From positions 62,001 to 126,000 of the forward strand of contig NW_024466459.1 of the NCBI RefSeq assembly GCF_017591425.1: DNA of 64,000 nt, written 5' to 3'. Below the pieces are notes generated by a model. It saw only the letters and a program-made list of their open reading frames with translations, had not been told where the DNA came from and did no database searches. Made by a program: the position numbers and the translations under genes. The stretch is from Ochotona curzoniae. Taxonomy: Eukaryota; Chordata; Mammalia; Lagomorpha; Ochotonidae. Below are positions 60,801 to 62,623 of the stretch, one piece after another; within the stretch, counting starts at the first letter, position 1, and the number at the start of each line of letters is the position of its first letter.

Positions 60801-62623
60801 AGGCTACTGAAATGCCAAAAAGCTAAAGAAAAAGAAAACGACTGGGAGAATGACACAGAAAGCAGACCTCCTAAGTAGTGGAAGCCCAGAGAGTTAGAAA
60901 TAAAGTCAAAGTCAATGAAGGAGACACAGATTAGCCCTCAAACATAGCAGTTAAAATCTACCCCCAAGTGCTGCAGATGTACAAGAATCATGTTTTCTAG
61001 GCTCAGTGTAAAATACATAGAAAGGCAAAAAGAGGCAGGGTTTCCTCTTACTAGTAAGATATAAGTAATTTGGAAAATATAAGGCAACTGAATTTTTTTC
61101 TACGAGATCTGGAAGAAAAACTATATGGATATTTGATATTAGCATATAAATTCATTGTGGAAAAGAAAAAGATCTGGTACTAGACTTCAGTTCGCTGGGA
61201 AAAAGCTTTGACTTTTAAGAGATGGTGAATGTAGCATTGGAGAATGACAATTCACAAACAAATTCCCTTGGCAAGTACAAGATTTAGAAAATGTTAACCT
61301 GAGAAGATTCCACTCAGATCAAGAATGTTTCACCTGCAACGTTTGCTGCTCATCCACTCCCAGTGGACAAGTGCTTTTTTCCCCCCTTTATCACACTCAG
61401 TTAACATTTAGCAGAGTTTTGGCCATGTCTTTCTGGTTGTCAGAAACAAACTTTCATGAAAGACATTTTGTTAATTTACTTTTTATAATTTGCACATGTA
61501 ATTTAAGGAATCGATGAAGTATTTTAATTTAATTGTAATAATGAATAATCAGTTAATGTTGCCAATTTTATTTGAATGAAAATCTTCCAAACTTTAAACA
61601 CTGAAATATTGTGTCAGCAATCTAGCTAGAATATAGAGAATCTTCTAAGATCAAAATGCTTAAAAGTAACTAAGATAAAGTTACCACCTTTATATATCAT
61701 TTTTTATGGCTGCAAGACTTAATGTTTTAAAACAAAAGTCATTGTTATTTTATTAGTATAATGGAACTATGAAATTGAAAGACAAATCACACCAGTAAAG
61801 GTAGAAAGGAGGACTAGATTCTGCAGCAAATACTTTACTAAATTATTTTTGCTTCAGTTTCTATTAAGTGTTTTAAATTGGTGTATTTTACATGCTTTTT
61901 TACAGATGATGGGAAAGTTGACTTGAAAAAAGTGATGAGTAGAGTGAAAGATTTCACAGGTTAGTGATAAATCACTGATAAACAAAGACTGCAAAAACTT
62001 TACAATAATTTATATTCTTCTATTATGTTTTCTCAATATACTACCACTTGATCCAATGAAAAGTTTAATCTTGATTTACAATTTTGCAACATGAAGAAAA
62101 ACAATACAAAATACCTAAAGAACTAAATCTTAGAAAGTTCACATTCTGTATAATTTTTCTTTCTATTAGTTCCCTCCATGAAATTCTAGTCAGACCCGAT
62201 AAATGGCAATATGAATTTTTGAAGAATTAACATTGTTATAAACCAATCCCAAAAGCACAAATATCATATGTTTTCTCTGATATAAGGCAGCTTTCATGCA
62301 AAATACAGCAAGATAGATCATTATATAAGTAAACATGTATATACATATATTCACCTAAAGAAAATGTATATTTGAGAATAGCATGCTGCCACCTATATGG
62401 CATAGAACGTTTCCCCCTATAATATAAAGCCGAATTTTGACTATTCCGATTGAAGAACTAAAATCCCATTTTCTCCAAGATATTAATATGTATACATGTC
62501 ACCATCCTTTTTTTATAGGTGAAAAGATTAATGTCAATAACCTGGAAACAGTACTGGAAAACATGGGGATCAAACTTTCTGAAGGGGAATATGCAAAGCT
62601 GATGAAAACACTGCCAGTTAATG
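2723..62623 (+). CDS. EFCAB13: EFCAB13 (long EFCAB13/EFCAB3-like gene), internal part, 38 exons
   Basis: Multi-exon gene for a protein of tandem degenerate EF-hand pairs, open at both ends of the window. Seen: 38 exons with consensus splice sites, all divisible by three and all phase 1-1, about 1289 codons when joined, no in-frame stop. Signature segments NGMLDFTNFL, VSQDPAFQKAL, NHMVDIGDVVFALNEL, YEDVSIT, CLQNFGVYLSKPEFEKI, NFKEFVDT and VSEDNMVNVKDC match human EFCAB13 as I remember it, in the same order. Each A exon codes for the first loop, its F helix and the next E helix; each B exon codes for the second loop and last helix. The loops mostly lack the Asp and Glu ligands of a canonical EF-hand, so calcium binding is doubtful for most units. 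Known, from memory: in many mammals EFCAB13 and EFCAB3 form one long gene that is split in human. The long 105/54-bp array fits that arrangement. Molecular function is not established. Introns are repeat-rich. Confidence 0.92.
3467..3770 (+). mobile_element. CSINE, sense, older copy
   Basis: Head 'aggggctggcattgtggcat', 'ccctgctaatgtgcttgga' middle, and tail 'tctgtaagtctatctttta'. Diverged. Confidence 0.8.
3771..4477. other. Intronic DNA, no feature recognised
   Basis: AT-rich. No exon-like or repeat sequence that I can name. Confidence 0.4.
4478..6180 (+). mobile_element. LINE-1 5' fragment: 5' UTR and start of ORF1
   Basis: Begins with 'tccaagatggcagaatagca', the typical start of a mammalian L1 5' UTR, followed by GC-richer DNA. 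From about 5640 it reads in ORF1 frame DEIDEMPESEWKK, and after the inserted CSINE continues NMDENFCEDIEALKRNRMEK. The body of the element is missing. Same direction as EFCAB13. Confidence 0.75.
5757..6076 (+). mobile_element. CSINE, sense, inserted in L1 ORF1
   Basis: Head 'gggcttgacacggtggccta', tail 'aataaaaatagataaatctt'. Near-duplicated flank aaatcagtaca / aaatcagtataca. Confidence 0.88.
6228..6371 (+). CDS. EFCAB13: EFCAB13 exon W2 (144 bp, A type)
   Basis: Starts AFQKALNTFSRIKDGRVGTN and ends YSYVD before the donor A|gtaagt. It joins W1 in phase to give QDPAFQKAL, as in human. The first loop IKDGRVGTNEV lacks most calcium ligands. It lies about 50 bp after an L1 fragment. Confidence 0.93.
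7180..7275 (+). repeat. Purine-rich low-complexity tract
   Basis: Almost unbroken G/A sequence (ggga, aaag and gaga blocks) in the intron between W2 and W3. The remainder of 6372-7495 shows nothing else. Confidence 0.7.
7496..7567 (+). CDS. EFCAB13: EFCAB13 exon W3 (72 bp, B type)
   Basis: Codes NHMVDIGDVVFALNELLQQY then EDV. The acceptor is ccttgtag and the donor TTT|gtaagt. It pairs with W2 across a short intron and closely resembles the human segment. Confidence 0.94.
7568..8621 (+). other. Intron W3-W4, no feature recognised
   Basis: AT-rich intron DNA without an identifiable repeat. Confidence 0.5.
8622..9083 (+). CDS. EFCAB13: EFCAB13 exon W4 (462 bp, linker)
   Basis: A 154-codon exon rich in Ser, Lys, Glu and Asn with no EF-hand pattern; it includes FKRPKNVWQETK, LSKSLDESGISGIPELQ and FRKHSNLLKQVSPKEE. 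Probably a disordered linker. The acceptor is ctatttag at 8620-8621. A second in-frame AG nine bases later (8629-8630) would drop three residues, but the upstream site keeps the SIT tripeptide seen in human. Donor CTGG|gtcagt. The reading frame stays open past the donor to 9142. Confidence 0.93.
9084..10146 (+). other. Intron W4-W5, left part, no feature recognised
   Basis: AT-rich intron DNA; nothing coding beyond the open tail of W4 up to 9142. Confidence 0.5.
10147..10470 (-). mobile_element. CSINE, antisense
   Basis: 'ttttaagatttatttttatt' tail, 'tgaaaggcagattta', 'ccctgtgggtacaagggccc' and a diverged head near 10470. Confidence 0.82.
10555..10884 (-). mobile_element. CSINE, antisense
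   Basis: Second antisense CSINE about 85 bp after the previous one: 'tatttacttgaaaggcattt', a GA-rich block, 'atcttccatctgcttgttca', head near 'accactatgctggtc'. Confidence 0.82.
11005..11043 (+). repeat. (TTTA)n microsatellite
   Basis: About nine uninterrupted TTTA units. Confidence 0.95.
11434..11571 (+). CDS. EFCAB13: EFCAB13 exon W5 (138 bp, A type)
   Basis: Codes ENVCEPMSDFQEG, AAKELQPVLPSKG and a diverged tail ending DAARD; donor GATG|gtgagc. It corresponds to a human exon that is followed by a 72-bp B exon, which here is broken (12944-13013). W5 joins W6 in phase. Confidence 0.88.
12944..13013 (+). pseudogene. EFCAB13: Frameshifted EFCAB13 B exon (pseudoexon)
   Basis: After an acceptor-like tctatag the sequence reads E-NGMV, then loses one base relative to a normal 72-bp exon and continues in another frame as VDDFVSTASKEQ. 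The human exon at this place reads ENGMVNLDDFMSALAKEQ, as I remember it. Retaining it unshifted brings a TAG within a few codons. The downstream gt at 13014 is also one base out of register. It is therefore an inactivated exon, and W5-W6 skipping is in frame. Confidence 0.8.
13014..13884 (+). other. Intron DNA, no feature recognised
   Basis: The part from about 13430 to 13760 is GC-richer than its surroundings and may be an old repeat that I cannot name. Open frames there look fortuitous. Confidence 0.35.
13885..14090 (-). mobile_element. CSINE fragment, antisense
   Basis: 'ctggggctgggccaggcaga', 'gttgggccatcttctgttgc' and head end 'caccatgccacagtaccacc'; the tail third is missing. Confidence 0.7.
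14337..14669 (+). mobile_element. Young full-length CSINE, sense, perfect 15-bp TSD
   Basis: tRNA-like head with a B-box-like GGTTCTAATCC at about 14405, an intact body with many CG dinucleotides, and an A-rich tail. Flanked by the perfect 15-bp repeat AGAATATGATATTTA at 14322-14336 and 14670-14684. Confidence 0.95.
15279..15422 (+). CDS. EFCAB13: EFCAB13 exon W6 (144 bp, A type)
   Basis: Begins VMTDVIKAVDKIKDGTVDYA and continues LNNCLQNFGVYLSKPEFEKI, ending TEVD with donor GATG|gtaagt. Strong match to the human segment. Confidence 0.95.
15580..15760 (+). mobile_element. Probable MaLR (MLT/MST-type) LTR 3' fragment
   Basis: 'cctgtgagcctgcaaaactc', 'aaacctctttcctt' and 'ttggtatagcgata' resemble the 3' end of mammalian MaLR LTRs. 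Non-coding. Confidence 0.5.
16893..17200 (-). mobile_element. Old CSINE, antisense
   Basis: 'ttatttattcaaaagttata', 'agatcttgcttccactctct', 'acccaagtacttggaccatc' and head 'gccatgtcaacactgtgcct'. Strongly diverged. Confidence 0.7.
17376..17450 (+). CDS. EFCAB13: EFCAB13 exon W7 (75 bp, B type)
   Basis: Codes DAKRVNFKEFVDTMLSNTER then FSEKL. Acceptor tttttag, donor TTAT|gtaaga. The intron between W6 and W7 splits the second EF loop, as in all later pairs. Confidence 0.95.
17451..18924 (+). other. Intron W7-W8, left part
   Basis: AT-rich. It contains a 34-bp direct duplication (see 18362-18436). Open frames of 60-119 codons at 18240-18681 have no recognisable product. Confidence 0.4.
18362..18436 (+). 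repeat. Two-copy direct repeat, 41-bp period
   Basis: 34 bases starting TTTTGCTTTTGG and ending CTTGATCTT occur at 18362-18395 and 18403-18436 with one mismatch. Confidence 0.9.
18925..19060 (-). mobile_element. CSINE fragment, antisense
   Basis: GA-rich block, 'gagatcttccgtctgctggt', then 'caatggctggagccaggccc'; truncated on the head side. Confidence 0.65.
19985..20225 (-). mobile_element. Old CSINE fragment, antisense, with (CA)n
   Basis: 'taaaaatttgacagaaacac', a (CA)n run at about 20023-20038, then 'cccatctgctaggtcaca' and 'acaatggccaaggctggacc'. Confidence 0.6.
20226..21498 (+). other. Intron W7-W8, right part, no feature named
   Basis: Parts near 20540-21010 look like an old dispersed repeat that I cannot classify. 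No exon seen. Confidence 0.3.
21499..21642 (+). CDS. EFCAB13: EFCAB13 exon W8 (144 bp, A type)
   Basis: Codes WLPNAVESLHSLSKDKMRVS and LWNTLASLNSNLNKDEFLAA, ending KVD; acceptor cctttcag, donor GATG|gtgggt. The first codon, Trp, is split with W7. Confidence 0.93.
21700..22150 (-). mobile_element. LINE-1 fragment, antisense
   Basis: 'tgctagtcccttatctggca', 'tttgcaaatattttctccca' and following text are the familiar antisense sequence of a mammalian L1. Confidence 0.75.
22151..23206 (+). other. Intron W8-W9, right part
   Basis: AT-rich, with a short (TG)n at about 22294-22312; otherwise nothing recognised. Confidence 0.45.
23207..23278 (+). CDS. EFCAB13: EFCAB13 exon W9 (72 bp, B type, GC donor)
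   Basis: Codes EDDQVQFEEFAEVVKSMNDT then SRLE. The only donor that keeps the 72-bp length and phase is AGAAG|gcaagt, a strong GC-AG site. The GT at 23271 would give a 64-bp exon and break the frame. Confidence 0.9.
23279..23280 (+). other. GC splice donor of exon W9
   Basis: Context AAG|gcaagt matches the usual consensus of GC-AG introns apart from the C at +2. It is supported by phase and by exon length. Confidence 0.8.
23281..24387 (+). other. Intron W9-W10, left part, no feature recognised
   Basis: AT-rich with several homopolymer runs of A or T. Confidence 0.45.
24388..24700 (-). mobile_element. CSINE, antisense, diverged
   Basis: Poly-T, 'aaataagattgatttacttg', GA-rich block, 'gcaaggacccagggatttgg'-like middle. 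Confidence 0.75.
24851..24991 (+). CDS. EFCAB13: EFCAB13 exon W10 (141 bp, A type, GC donor)
   Basis: Codes ESRGAVSALDSLGGDRIAEN, then LEDLLRSAEIKSSPEEIEKS and LPSGLVS. Ending at CTG|gcaagt joins to VSEDNMVNVKDC, as in human (VSEDNVVNIKDC). A GT at 24980 would also be in frame but drops four codons and the conserved VS, so I prefer the GC donor. Confidence 0.88.
24992..24993 (+). other. GC splice donor of exon W10
   Basis: CTG|gcaagt, the second GC donor in a row. A competing in-frame GT donor lies 12 bases upstream (24980-24981). Confidence 0.65.
25438..25506 (+). CDS. EFCAB13: EFCAB13 exon W11 (69 bp, B type)
   Basis: Codes EDNMVNVKDCVQALNTQNVY then NFT; acceptor ctttccag, donor ACTG|gtaaaa. 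One codon shorter than the usual 72 bp. Confidence 0.92.
25600..25870 (+). mobile_element. Probable MaLR-type LTR fragment
   Basis: 'gtttgaatatggtttgtcct', 'gatcctttgggaaatgataa', 'gactttataagaaaccagag' and 'cttcaccatgggg' follow the layout of mammalian MaLR LTRs. No coding part. Confidence 0.45.
26075..26655 (-). mobile_element. LINE-1 fragment, antisense
   Basis: 'ggttgtatcccatgtttcga', 'ttcttctataacccattgtt' and 'ttctggactgtagagattct' match common antisense L1 sequence. Confidence 0.7.
26660..26775 (-). mobile_element. CSINE fragment, antisense
   Basis: 'actccccaaatggccacaac' to 'aggtctcccacatgggggtg'. Middle part only. Confidence 0.65.
27028..27171 (+). CDS. EFCAB13: EFCAB13 exon W12 (144 bp, A type)
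   Basis: Codes DLLKEITVFNSLRNNKIPVN, then LGSKLSSAGIALSNETFQEI, ending ASVD; acceptor attcacag, donor GATG|gtgaat. Confidence 0.93.
27283..27575 (-). mobile_element. CSINE, antisense
   Basis: 'tttatttatttacttgaaag', GA-rich block, 'cccatgtgtgggcaggggcc', head near 'cccaatactgacccc'. Confidence 0.82.
27751..28076 (-). mobile_element. Young full-length CSINE, antisense, 15-bp TSD
   Basis: Poly-T tail, intact body and head ending accgggcc. Flanked by CCCTCATTGATTTTC at 27736-27750 and 28077-28091, a perfect 15-bp duplication. Confidence 0.95.
28160..29640 (-). mobile_element. Unclassified GC-rich retroelement-like block
   Basis: About 1.45 kb, much richer in GC than its surroundings. Read on the minus strand it ends in an A-rich tail (28160-28190, aatgttaaaaacaaaataaa). 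Its minus-strand 5' half (28880-29640) is a series of diverged units of about 100 bp, each with variants of 'ctaggctgc' and 'cacttgctgg' or 'catccactgg'. It may be a lagomorph L1 UTR or a composite retroposon; I cannot decide. The open frames inside show no known domain. Confidence 0.5.
29640..29935 (-). mobile_element. LINE-1 fragment, antisense
   Basis: 'gctgttgccaataatgctga', 'gcagatatccctttaatata' and 'aatggctgtactaatttatg' are typical antisense L1 sequence. It directly abuts the GC-rich block, so the two may be one element. Confidence 0.75.
30127..30462 (+). mobile_element. CSINE, sense
   Basis: 'gctggcatcccacatgggtg', 'ccagccactgtagccatttg', tail 'aataaaaataaataaatgtt'. Confidence 0.85.
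30833..30904 (+). CDS. EFCAB13: EFCAB13 exon W13 (72 bp, B type)
   Basis: Codes ENNKVSLKEILENLSANKPA then PVFE; acceptor ctttttag, donor GAAG|gtaggt. Last of the 72-bp B exons. Confidence 0.9.
30960..31620 (-). mobile_element. LINE-1 fragment, antisense
   Basis: 'attgctgagtactatttcat', 'aagcagctgtggacactcat', 'ttttaaagaaattgcaagac' and 'actttacattcccagcagca' are standard antisense L1 landmarks. Confidence 0.78.
31621..32259 (+). other. Intron W13-W14, right part, nothing recognised
   Basis: AT-rich. Confidence 0.45.
32260..32403 (+). CDS. EFCAB13: EFCAB13 exon W14 (144 bp, A type)
   Basis: Codes DINTALKNVSLMNSDRIPVN, then LRDAFKDLDVSLEPEEHQML, ending LDVD; acceptor gctttcag, donor GATG|gtatgt. 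Last 144-bp A exon; its partner is a 54-bp B exon, so the module size changes here. Confidence 0.92.
32404..33703 (+). other. Intron W14-W15
   Basis: Only the possible relic exon at 33052-33149 stands out. Confidence 0.45.
33052..33149 (+). pseudogene. Possible relic A exon
   Basis: An open stretch ends TPKESLESLNVLPVG at a good donor (GGTG|gtaagg), like the LPVNG end of the array's A exons, and lies between W14 and W15 where no further A exon is expected. The nearest acceptor-like AGs (33051, 33073, 33099) all enter in the wrong phase. Probably a dead module; similarity is limited to the C-terminal part. Confidence 0.45.
33704..33757 (+). CDS. EFCAB13: EFCAB13 exon W15 (54 bp, B type)
   Basis: Codes ANAKLYQKTLKDDVKSLI; acceptor taaacag, donor ATAG|gtgcgt. 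First of the 54-bp B exons (18 codons) that characterise the right half. Confidence 0.88.
34349..34453 (+). CDS. EFCAB13: EFCAB13 exon W16 (105 bp, A type)
   Basis: Codes GGIVDVSNLDTVWQNTKRKL, then a Lys/Glu-rich stretch ending SMPVG; acceptor ccaaag, donor GGTG|gtaagg. First short A exon, lacking the 13 N-terminal residues of the 144-bp form. The middle has lost the usual NMGI motif. Confidence 0.88.
34870..35950 (+). mobile_element. LINE-1 3' part, sense
   Basis: 'ctcttacatactgttgatgg', 'catatgatccagtcatccca', 'gaatggataaagaaaattta' and 'tggaatattattcaaccaca' are the 3' end of ORF2, followed by 3' UTR-like DNA. A CSINE sits inside. Confidence 0.82.
34992..35326 (+). mobile_element. CSINE, sense, inserted in L1
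   Basis: Head 'gggtccagcgcagtagccta', tail 'aataaataaatctttaaaac'. Short flanking repeat TAAAAACAG on both sides (about 34983 and 35338). Confidence 0.88.
36010..36660 (+). mobile_element. Possible old LINE-1 fragment
   Basis: 'ctcatgtactactggtatgg', 'acttttggaataaataa' and 'aaaggagaaattttaataaa' suggest a very old L1 3' region. Weak. Confidence 0.35.
37056..37160 (+). CDS. EFCAB13: EFCAB13 exon W17 (105 bp, A type)
   Basis: Codes GGILDVTKQDTVSQDMGMEL, ending VEKLPVD; acceptor tttcctaag, donor GATG|gtgagc. No B exon is seen between W16 and W17. Confidence 0.9.
37341..37645 (+). mobile_element. CSINE, sense
   Basis: 'ggatggctcagtggctaaat', 'atccatgtgggagacctgga', tail 'ttccaataaaaataaacttt'. 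Flanked by aaattttgtctcag / aaattttgactcag (one mismatch). Confidence 0.86.
38055..38108 (+). CDS. EFCAB13: EFCAB13 exon W18 (54 bp, B type)
   Basis: Codes VNGKYKMTKLMNEVKNFT; acceptor ccttaacag, donor ACTG|gtgagt. Confidence 0.9.
38332..38366. repeat. Perfect 12-bp inverted repeat (hairpin)
   Basis: TTCACATATGCC (38332-38343), an 11-base spacer, then GGCATATGTGAA (38355-38366). Just upstream there is a direct copy of atatgccttgtca. Confidence 0.9.
38694..38795 (+). CDS. EFCAB13: EFCAB13 exon W19 (102 bp, A type)
   Basis: Codes GKKVDANVLHALGDMGIELT, ending QQNVPTD; acceptor ttttgaaag (weak pyrimidine tract), donor GATG|gtgagc. One codon shorter than typical. It contains several CG dinucleotides. 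Confidence 0.87.
39180..39262 (+). mobile_element. L1 3' tail
   Basis: 'ggttgggagggttaggggag' then 'cccagtacctatataactgt' and 'atcacataatataattaata' resembles the tail at about 1110-1190. Confidence 0.55.
39422..39475 (+). CDS. EFCAB13: EFCAB13 exon W20 (54 bp, B type)
   Basis: Codes ASGKVYQKRLLDGLKSMK; acceptor tttcttacag, donor AAAG|gtatat. Confidence 0.9.
39972..40031. repeat. Tandem pair of 24-bp perfect palindromes
   Basis: TATACCTATC-CACT-GATAGGTATA occurs at 39972-39995 and again at 40008-40031, 36 bp apart, each with perfect 10-bp arms and a CACT loop. About 140 bp before exon W21. Confidence 0.92.
40173..40277 (+). CDS. EFCAB13: EFCAB13 exon W21 (105 bp, A type)
   Basis: Codes GGMVDINNIDTVLENLGIEL, ending TENLPLN; acceptor tttcctaag, donor AATG|gtaagt. 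Close to the array consensus. Confidence 0.93.
40398..40712 (+). mobile_element. Old CSINE, sense
   Basis: 'tcattgtgctgcaggagcta', 'tgacccatgtcggagtgcct', tail 'acaaataaatgaataaaac'. Confidence 0.7.
40713..41939 (+). other. Intron W21-W22, right part
   Basis: No exon or element recognised except a (TTC)n run at about 41475-41499. Confidence 0.45.
41940..41993 (+). CDS. EFCAB13: EFCAB13 exon W22 (54 bp, B type)
   Basis: Codes ENGKVDLKTLLDSVDIIT; acceptor ttttatag, donor ACAG|gttagt. Confidence 0.9.
42506..42610 (+). CDS. EFCAB13: EFCAB13 exon W23 (105 bp, A type)
   Basis: Codes GGAVDVSDLEDALGNMGITL, ending AQNLPVE; acceptor atttcaag, donor GAAG|gtaaga. Confidence 0.92.
42611..43501 (+). other. 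Intron W23-W24, nothing recognised
   Basis: AT-rich intron DNA. Confidence 0.5.
43502..43555 (+). pseudogene. EFCAB13: EFCAB13 exon W24 (54 bp, B type) with destroyed donor
   Basis: Codes ANDKVYKNRLLDGLKSFN after a good acceptor (tttttgtag). The expected donor position reads AATG|ttaagt, with TT instead of GT. Read-through gives Val-Lys-stop. The exon is symmetric (1-1), so skipping it preserves frame; another B exon (W25) follows directly. Probably an inactivated exon, unless the TT is a sequencing error or a polymorphism. Confidence 0.8.
43556..43557 (+). other. Lost splice donor (TT) of exon W24
   Basis: The site reads AATG|ttaagtg where all sister exons have G|gt. The rest of the donor consensus (aagt) is kept, consistent with a recent G-to-T change at +1. 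Confidence 0.8.
44092..44166. repeat. Nested inverted repeats (hairpin) in the intron W24-W25
   Basis: Outer arms TGTTTCAGTGTTCC (44092-44105) and GGAACACTGAAACA (44153-44166) are perfect. Inner arms GATGTGT (44111-44117) and ACACATC (44125-44131) are also perfect. Confidence 0.88.
44210..44263 (+). CDS. EFCAB13: EFCAB13 exon W25 (54 bp, B type)
   Basis: Codes ANGEISMRALWDELKAFK; acceptor tctttcag, donor AAAG|gtgagt. It follows the donor-less W24 with no A exon between, and may have replaced W24 as partner of W23. Confidence 0.9.
44876..44971 (+). CDS. EFCAB13: EFCAB13 exon W26 (96 bp, A type)
   Basis: Codes GQKTDVQCLPDCHMGVELTN, ending LDELPVA; acceptor tttctaaag, donor GCTG|gtgagt. Three codons shorter than the standard module, lost around LDTVLEN. 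Confidence 0.86.
44972..45709 (+). other. Intron W26-W27, nothing recognised
   Basis: No trace of the B exon expected between two A exons. Confidence 0.5.
45710..45802 (+). CDS. EFCAB13: EFCAB13 exon W27 (93 bp, A type)
   Basis: Codes GGKVQNSKRENLGIKLTEQE, ending PEKIPVS; acceptor tttctaag, donor AGTG|gtgagt. Four codons shorter than standard. It follows another A exon with no B exon between. Confidence 0.86.
45803..47835 (+). other. Intron W27-W28, left part
   Basis: AT-rich to about 46900. A G run and poly-T follow, and 47080-47800 is GC-richer, non-coding, possibly an old retroelement piece related in composition to 28160-29640. Not identified. Confidence 0.35.
47840..48385 (-). mobile_element. 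Two antisense CSINE pieces, nested or adjacent
   Basis: 'taaatttttatttaaataag' with a GA-rich block begins one copy (about 47840-48060). A second GA-rich block and 'gagatcttctgctcactggt' begin another (about 48090-48385), ending 'gcaagtgttcaaagtgctga'. Confidence 0.65.
48395..48597. mobile_element. Possible old LINE-1 piece
   Basis: 'taaaatgaacacttttgaat', 'attaagaaatagaactatcc' and 'agaagctcctccatatgccc' look like a common old L1 segment. Low certainty. Confidence 0.4.
48598..48841 (-). mobile_element. CSINE fragment, antisense
   Basis: 'acatttacttatttatttga', GA-rich block and 'ggatcaagcacttgggctgt'; the head is missing. Confidence 0.75.
48843..48889 (+). repeat. (GT)n microsatellite
   Basis: About 23 uninterrupted GT units between two SINEs; likely polymorphic. 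Confidence 0.97.
48890..49212 (-). mobile_element. CSINE, antisense
   Basis: 'aaggttgatttacatttatt', 'gaagtcagatatacagagat', 'aggtctcccacgtgggtgca', head 'ccaccatgctgggcac'. Confidence 0.9.
49213..49750 (+). other. Intron W27-W28, right end, nothing recognised
   Basis: AT-rich. Confidence 0.5.
49751..49804 (+). CDS. EFCAB13: EFCAB13 exon W28 (54 bp, B type)
   Basis: Codes DSGSINFSELMDEAKILT; acceptor tcttatag, donor ACAG|gtgaga. Confidence 0.9.
50315..50600 (-). mobile_element. CSINE, antisense
   Basis: 'gaagatttacttttatttga', 'gagctcttccatgtgctgat', 'ccataagcagggagctggag'; it ends about 90 bp before exon W29. Confidence 0.8.
50693..50797 (+). CDS. EFCAB13: EFCAB13 exon W29 (105 bp, A type)
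   Basis: Codes GGEVNIREVKSIHEAVGMDR, ending KTSPAD; acceptor gcattgaag, donor GATG|gtaggc. One of the more diverged A modules. Confidence 0.85.
51210..51485 (-). mobile_element. Possible MaLR LTR fragment, antisense
   Basis: 'tgatcacatggtggggcagg', 'ggcatgccccaatgacccaa' and 'ggacccacctctcaaa' resemble the reverse of a MaLR LTR. Low certainty. Confidence 0.35.
52059..52391 (-). mobile_element. CSINE, antisense, full length
   Basis: 'ctttaagatttactagtttt', 'ggaagatcttctgtccactg', head 'ttgtgccaggccc'. An interrupted poly-G tract lies at about 52341-52360. Near-duplicate flank ccatactctttaa / ccatacttcttaa. Confidence 0.88.
52392..53038 (+). other. Intron W29-W30, right part
   Basis: Includes a pyrimidine-rich stretch at about 52608-52665; otherwise nothing recognised. 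Confidence 0.45.
53039..53092 (+). CDS. EFCAB13: EFCAB13 exon W30 (54 bp, B type)
   Basis: Codes GDGKFYQNRMMNSVKALE; acceptor ttcttacag, donor GAAG|gtaagt. Confidence 0.9.
53093..53704 (+). other. Intron W30-W31, nothing recognised
   Basis: AT-rich. Confidence 0.5.
53705..53809 (+). CDS. EFCAB13: EFCAB13 exon W31 (105 bp, A type)
   Basis: Codes GGKLDLNKLDTVLGNMGMKI, ending AKNLPVN; acceptor tcccctaag, donor AATG|gtaagt. Near-consensus; about 20 of 35 residues are identical to W36. Confidence 0.93.
54131..54463 (-). mobile_element. CSINE, antisense, full length
   Basis: 'taaagatttttttttaattg', 'gaaaggcagatttacagaga', head 'ttgtgccagaccc'. It sits about 110 bp before the relic exon at 54574. 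Confidence 0.88.
54574..54627 (+). pseudogene. Relic EFCAB13 54-bp B exon
   Basis: The end reads FQNRLLDELKSLK then a weak donor AAAG|gttgtt, clearly a B module and correctly placed after W31. The front half is scrambled and no acceptor exists at 54573. The nearest AG (54592-54593) would enter in the wrong phase and hit TAG at once. A dead exon. Confidence 0.7.
55221..55313 (+). CDS. EFCAB13: EFCAB13 exon W32 (93 bp, A type)
   Basis: Codes GGKANGNSIDIARQNRGVKP, ending EPGDLAVD; acceptor ctcaaaag, donor GATG|gtaaac. Four codons shorter than standard and strongly diverged, with LENMGI lost. It could be weakly constrained or a pseudo-module. Confidence 0.75.
55314..57174 (+). other. Intron W32-W33
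   Basis: AT-rich except a GC-richer block at about 56090-56350 whose open frames lack known domains. No exon seen. Confidence 0.4.
57175..57279 (+). CDS. EFCAB13: EFCAB13 exon W33 (105 bp, A type)
   Basis: Codes EGMINVSDFNKVLENMEIKL, ending TKTFPVN; acceptor ttttgtaag, donor AATG|gtgagc. Preceded by another A exon, with no B exon between. Confidence 0.9.
57495..57599 (+). CDS. EFCAB13: EFCAB13 exon W34 (105 bp, A type)
   Basis: Codes GEDVDIDDIKDVVQNMGIEL, ending VEKLSAC; acceptor attattgaag (weak pyrimidine tract), donor TGTG|gtaagc. Only a 215-bp intron separates it from W33. Confidence 0.88.
57600..58200 (+). other. Intron W34-W35, nothing recognised
   Basis: Includes short AATTAATAA repeats at about 58108-58142. 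Confidence 0.5.
58201..58254 (+). CDS. EFCAB13: EFCAB13 exon W35 (54 bp, B type)
   Basis: Codes ADRKILQNKLLEGIKTLR; acceptor tttcttacag, donor AGAG|gtaaga. Confidence 0.9.
58255..59779 (+). other. Intron W35-W36, left part
   Basis: A 102-codon open frame at 58603-58911 has no splice-site context or recognisable domain. Nothing else named. Confidence 0.4.
59780..60010 (-). mobile_element. Old LINE-1 fragment, antisense
   Basis: 'tggcctggtaacctctattc', 'cacttcttctgggtttactt' and 'agggccataagtggatacta' follow a common antisense L1 segment. Confidence 0.55.
60240..60344 (+). CDS. EFCAB13: EFCAB13 exon W36 (105 bp, A type)
   Basis: Codes GGKIDVNKLDMLLGNMGMSL, ending TQGLPVN; acceptor tttttttaag, donor AATG|gtaagc. 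Confidence 0.92.
60345..61905 (+). other. Intron W36-W37, nothing recognised
   Basis: AT-rich. No relic A or B exon and no SINE seen. Confidence 0.5.
61906..61959 (+). CDS. EFCAB13: EFCAB13 exon W37 (54 bp, B type)
   Basis: Codes DDGKVDLKKVMSRVKDFT; acceptor tttttacag, donor ACAG|gttagt. Consensus B module. Confidence 0.92.
61960..62518 (+). other. Intron W37-W38, nothing recognised
   Basis: AT-rich. Confidence 0.5.
62519..62623 (+). CDS. EFCAB13: EFCAB13 exon W38 (105 bp, A type)
   Basis: Codes GEKINVNNLETVLENMGIKL, ending MKTLPVN; acceptor tttttatag, donor AATG|gtaagc. The phase-1 donor shows that the gene continues right of the window; no partner B exon is seen before 64000. Confidence 0.92.
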
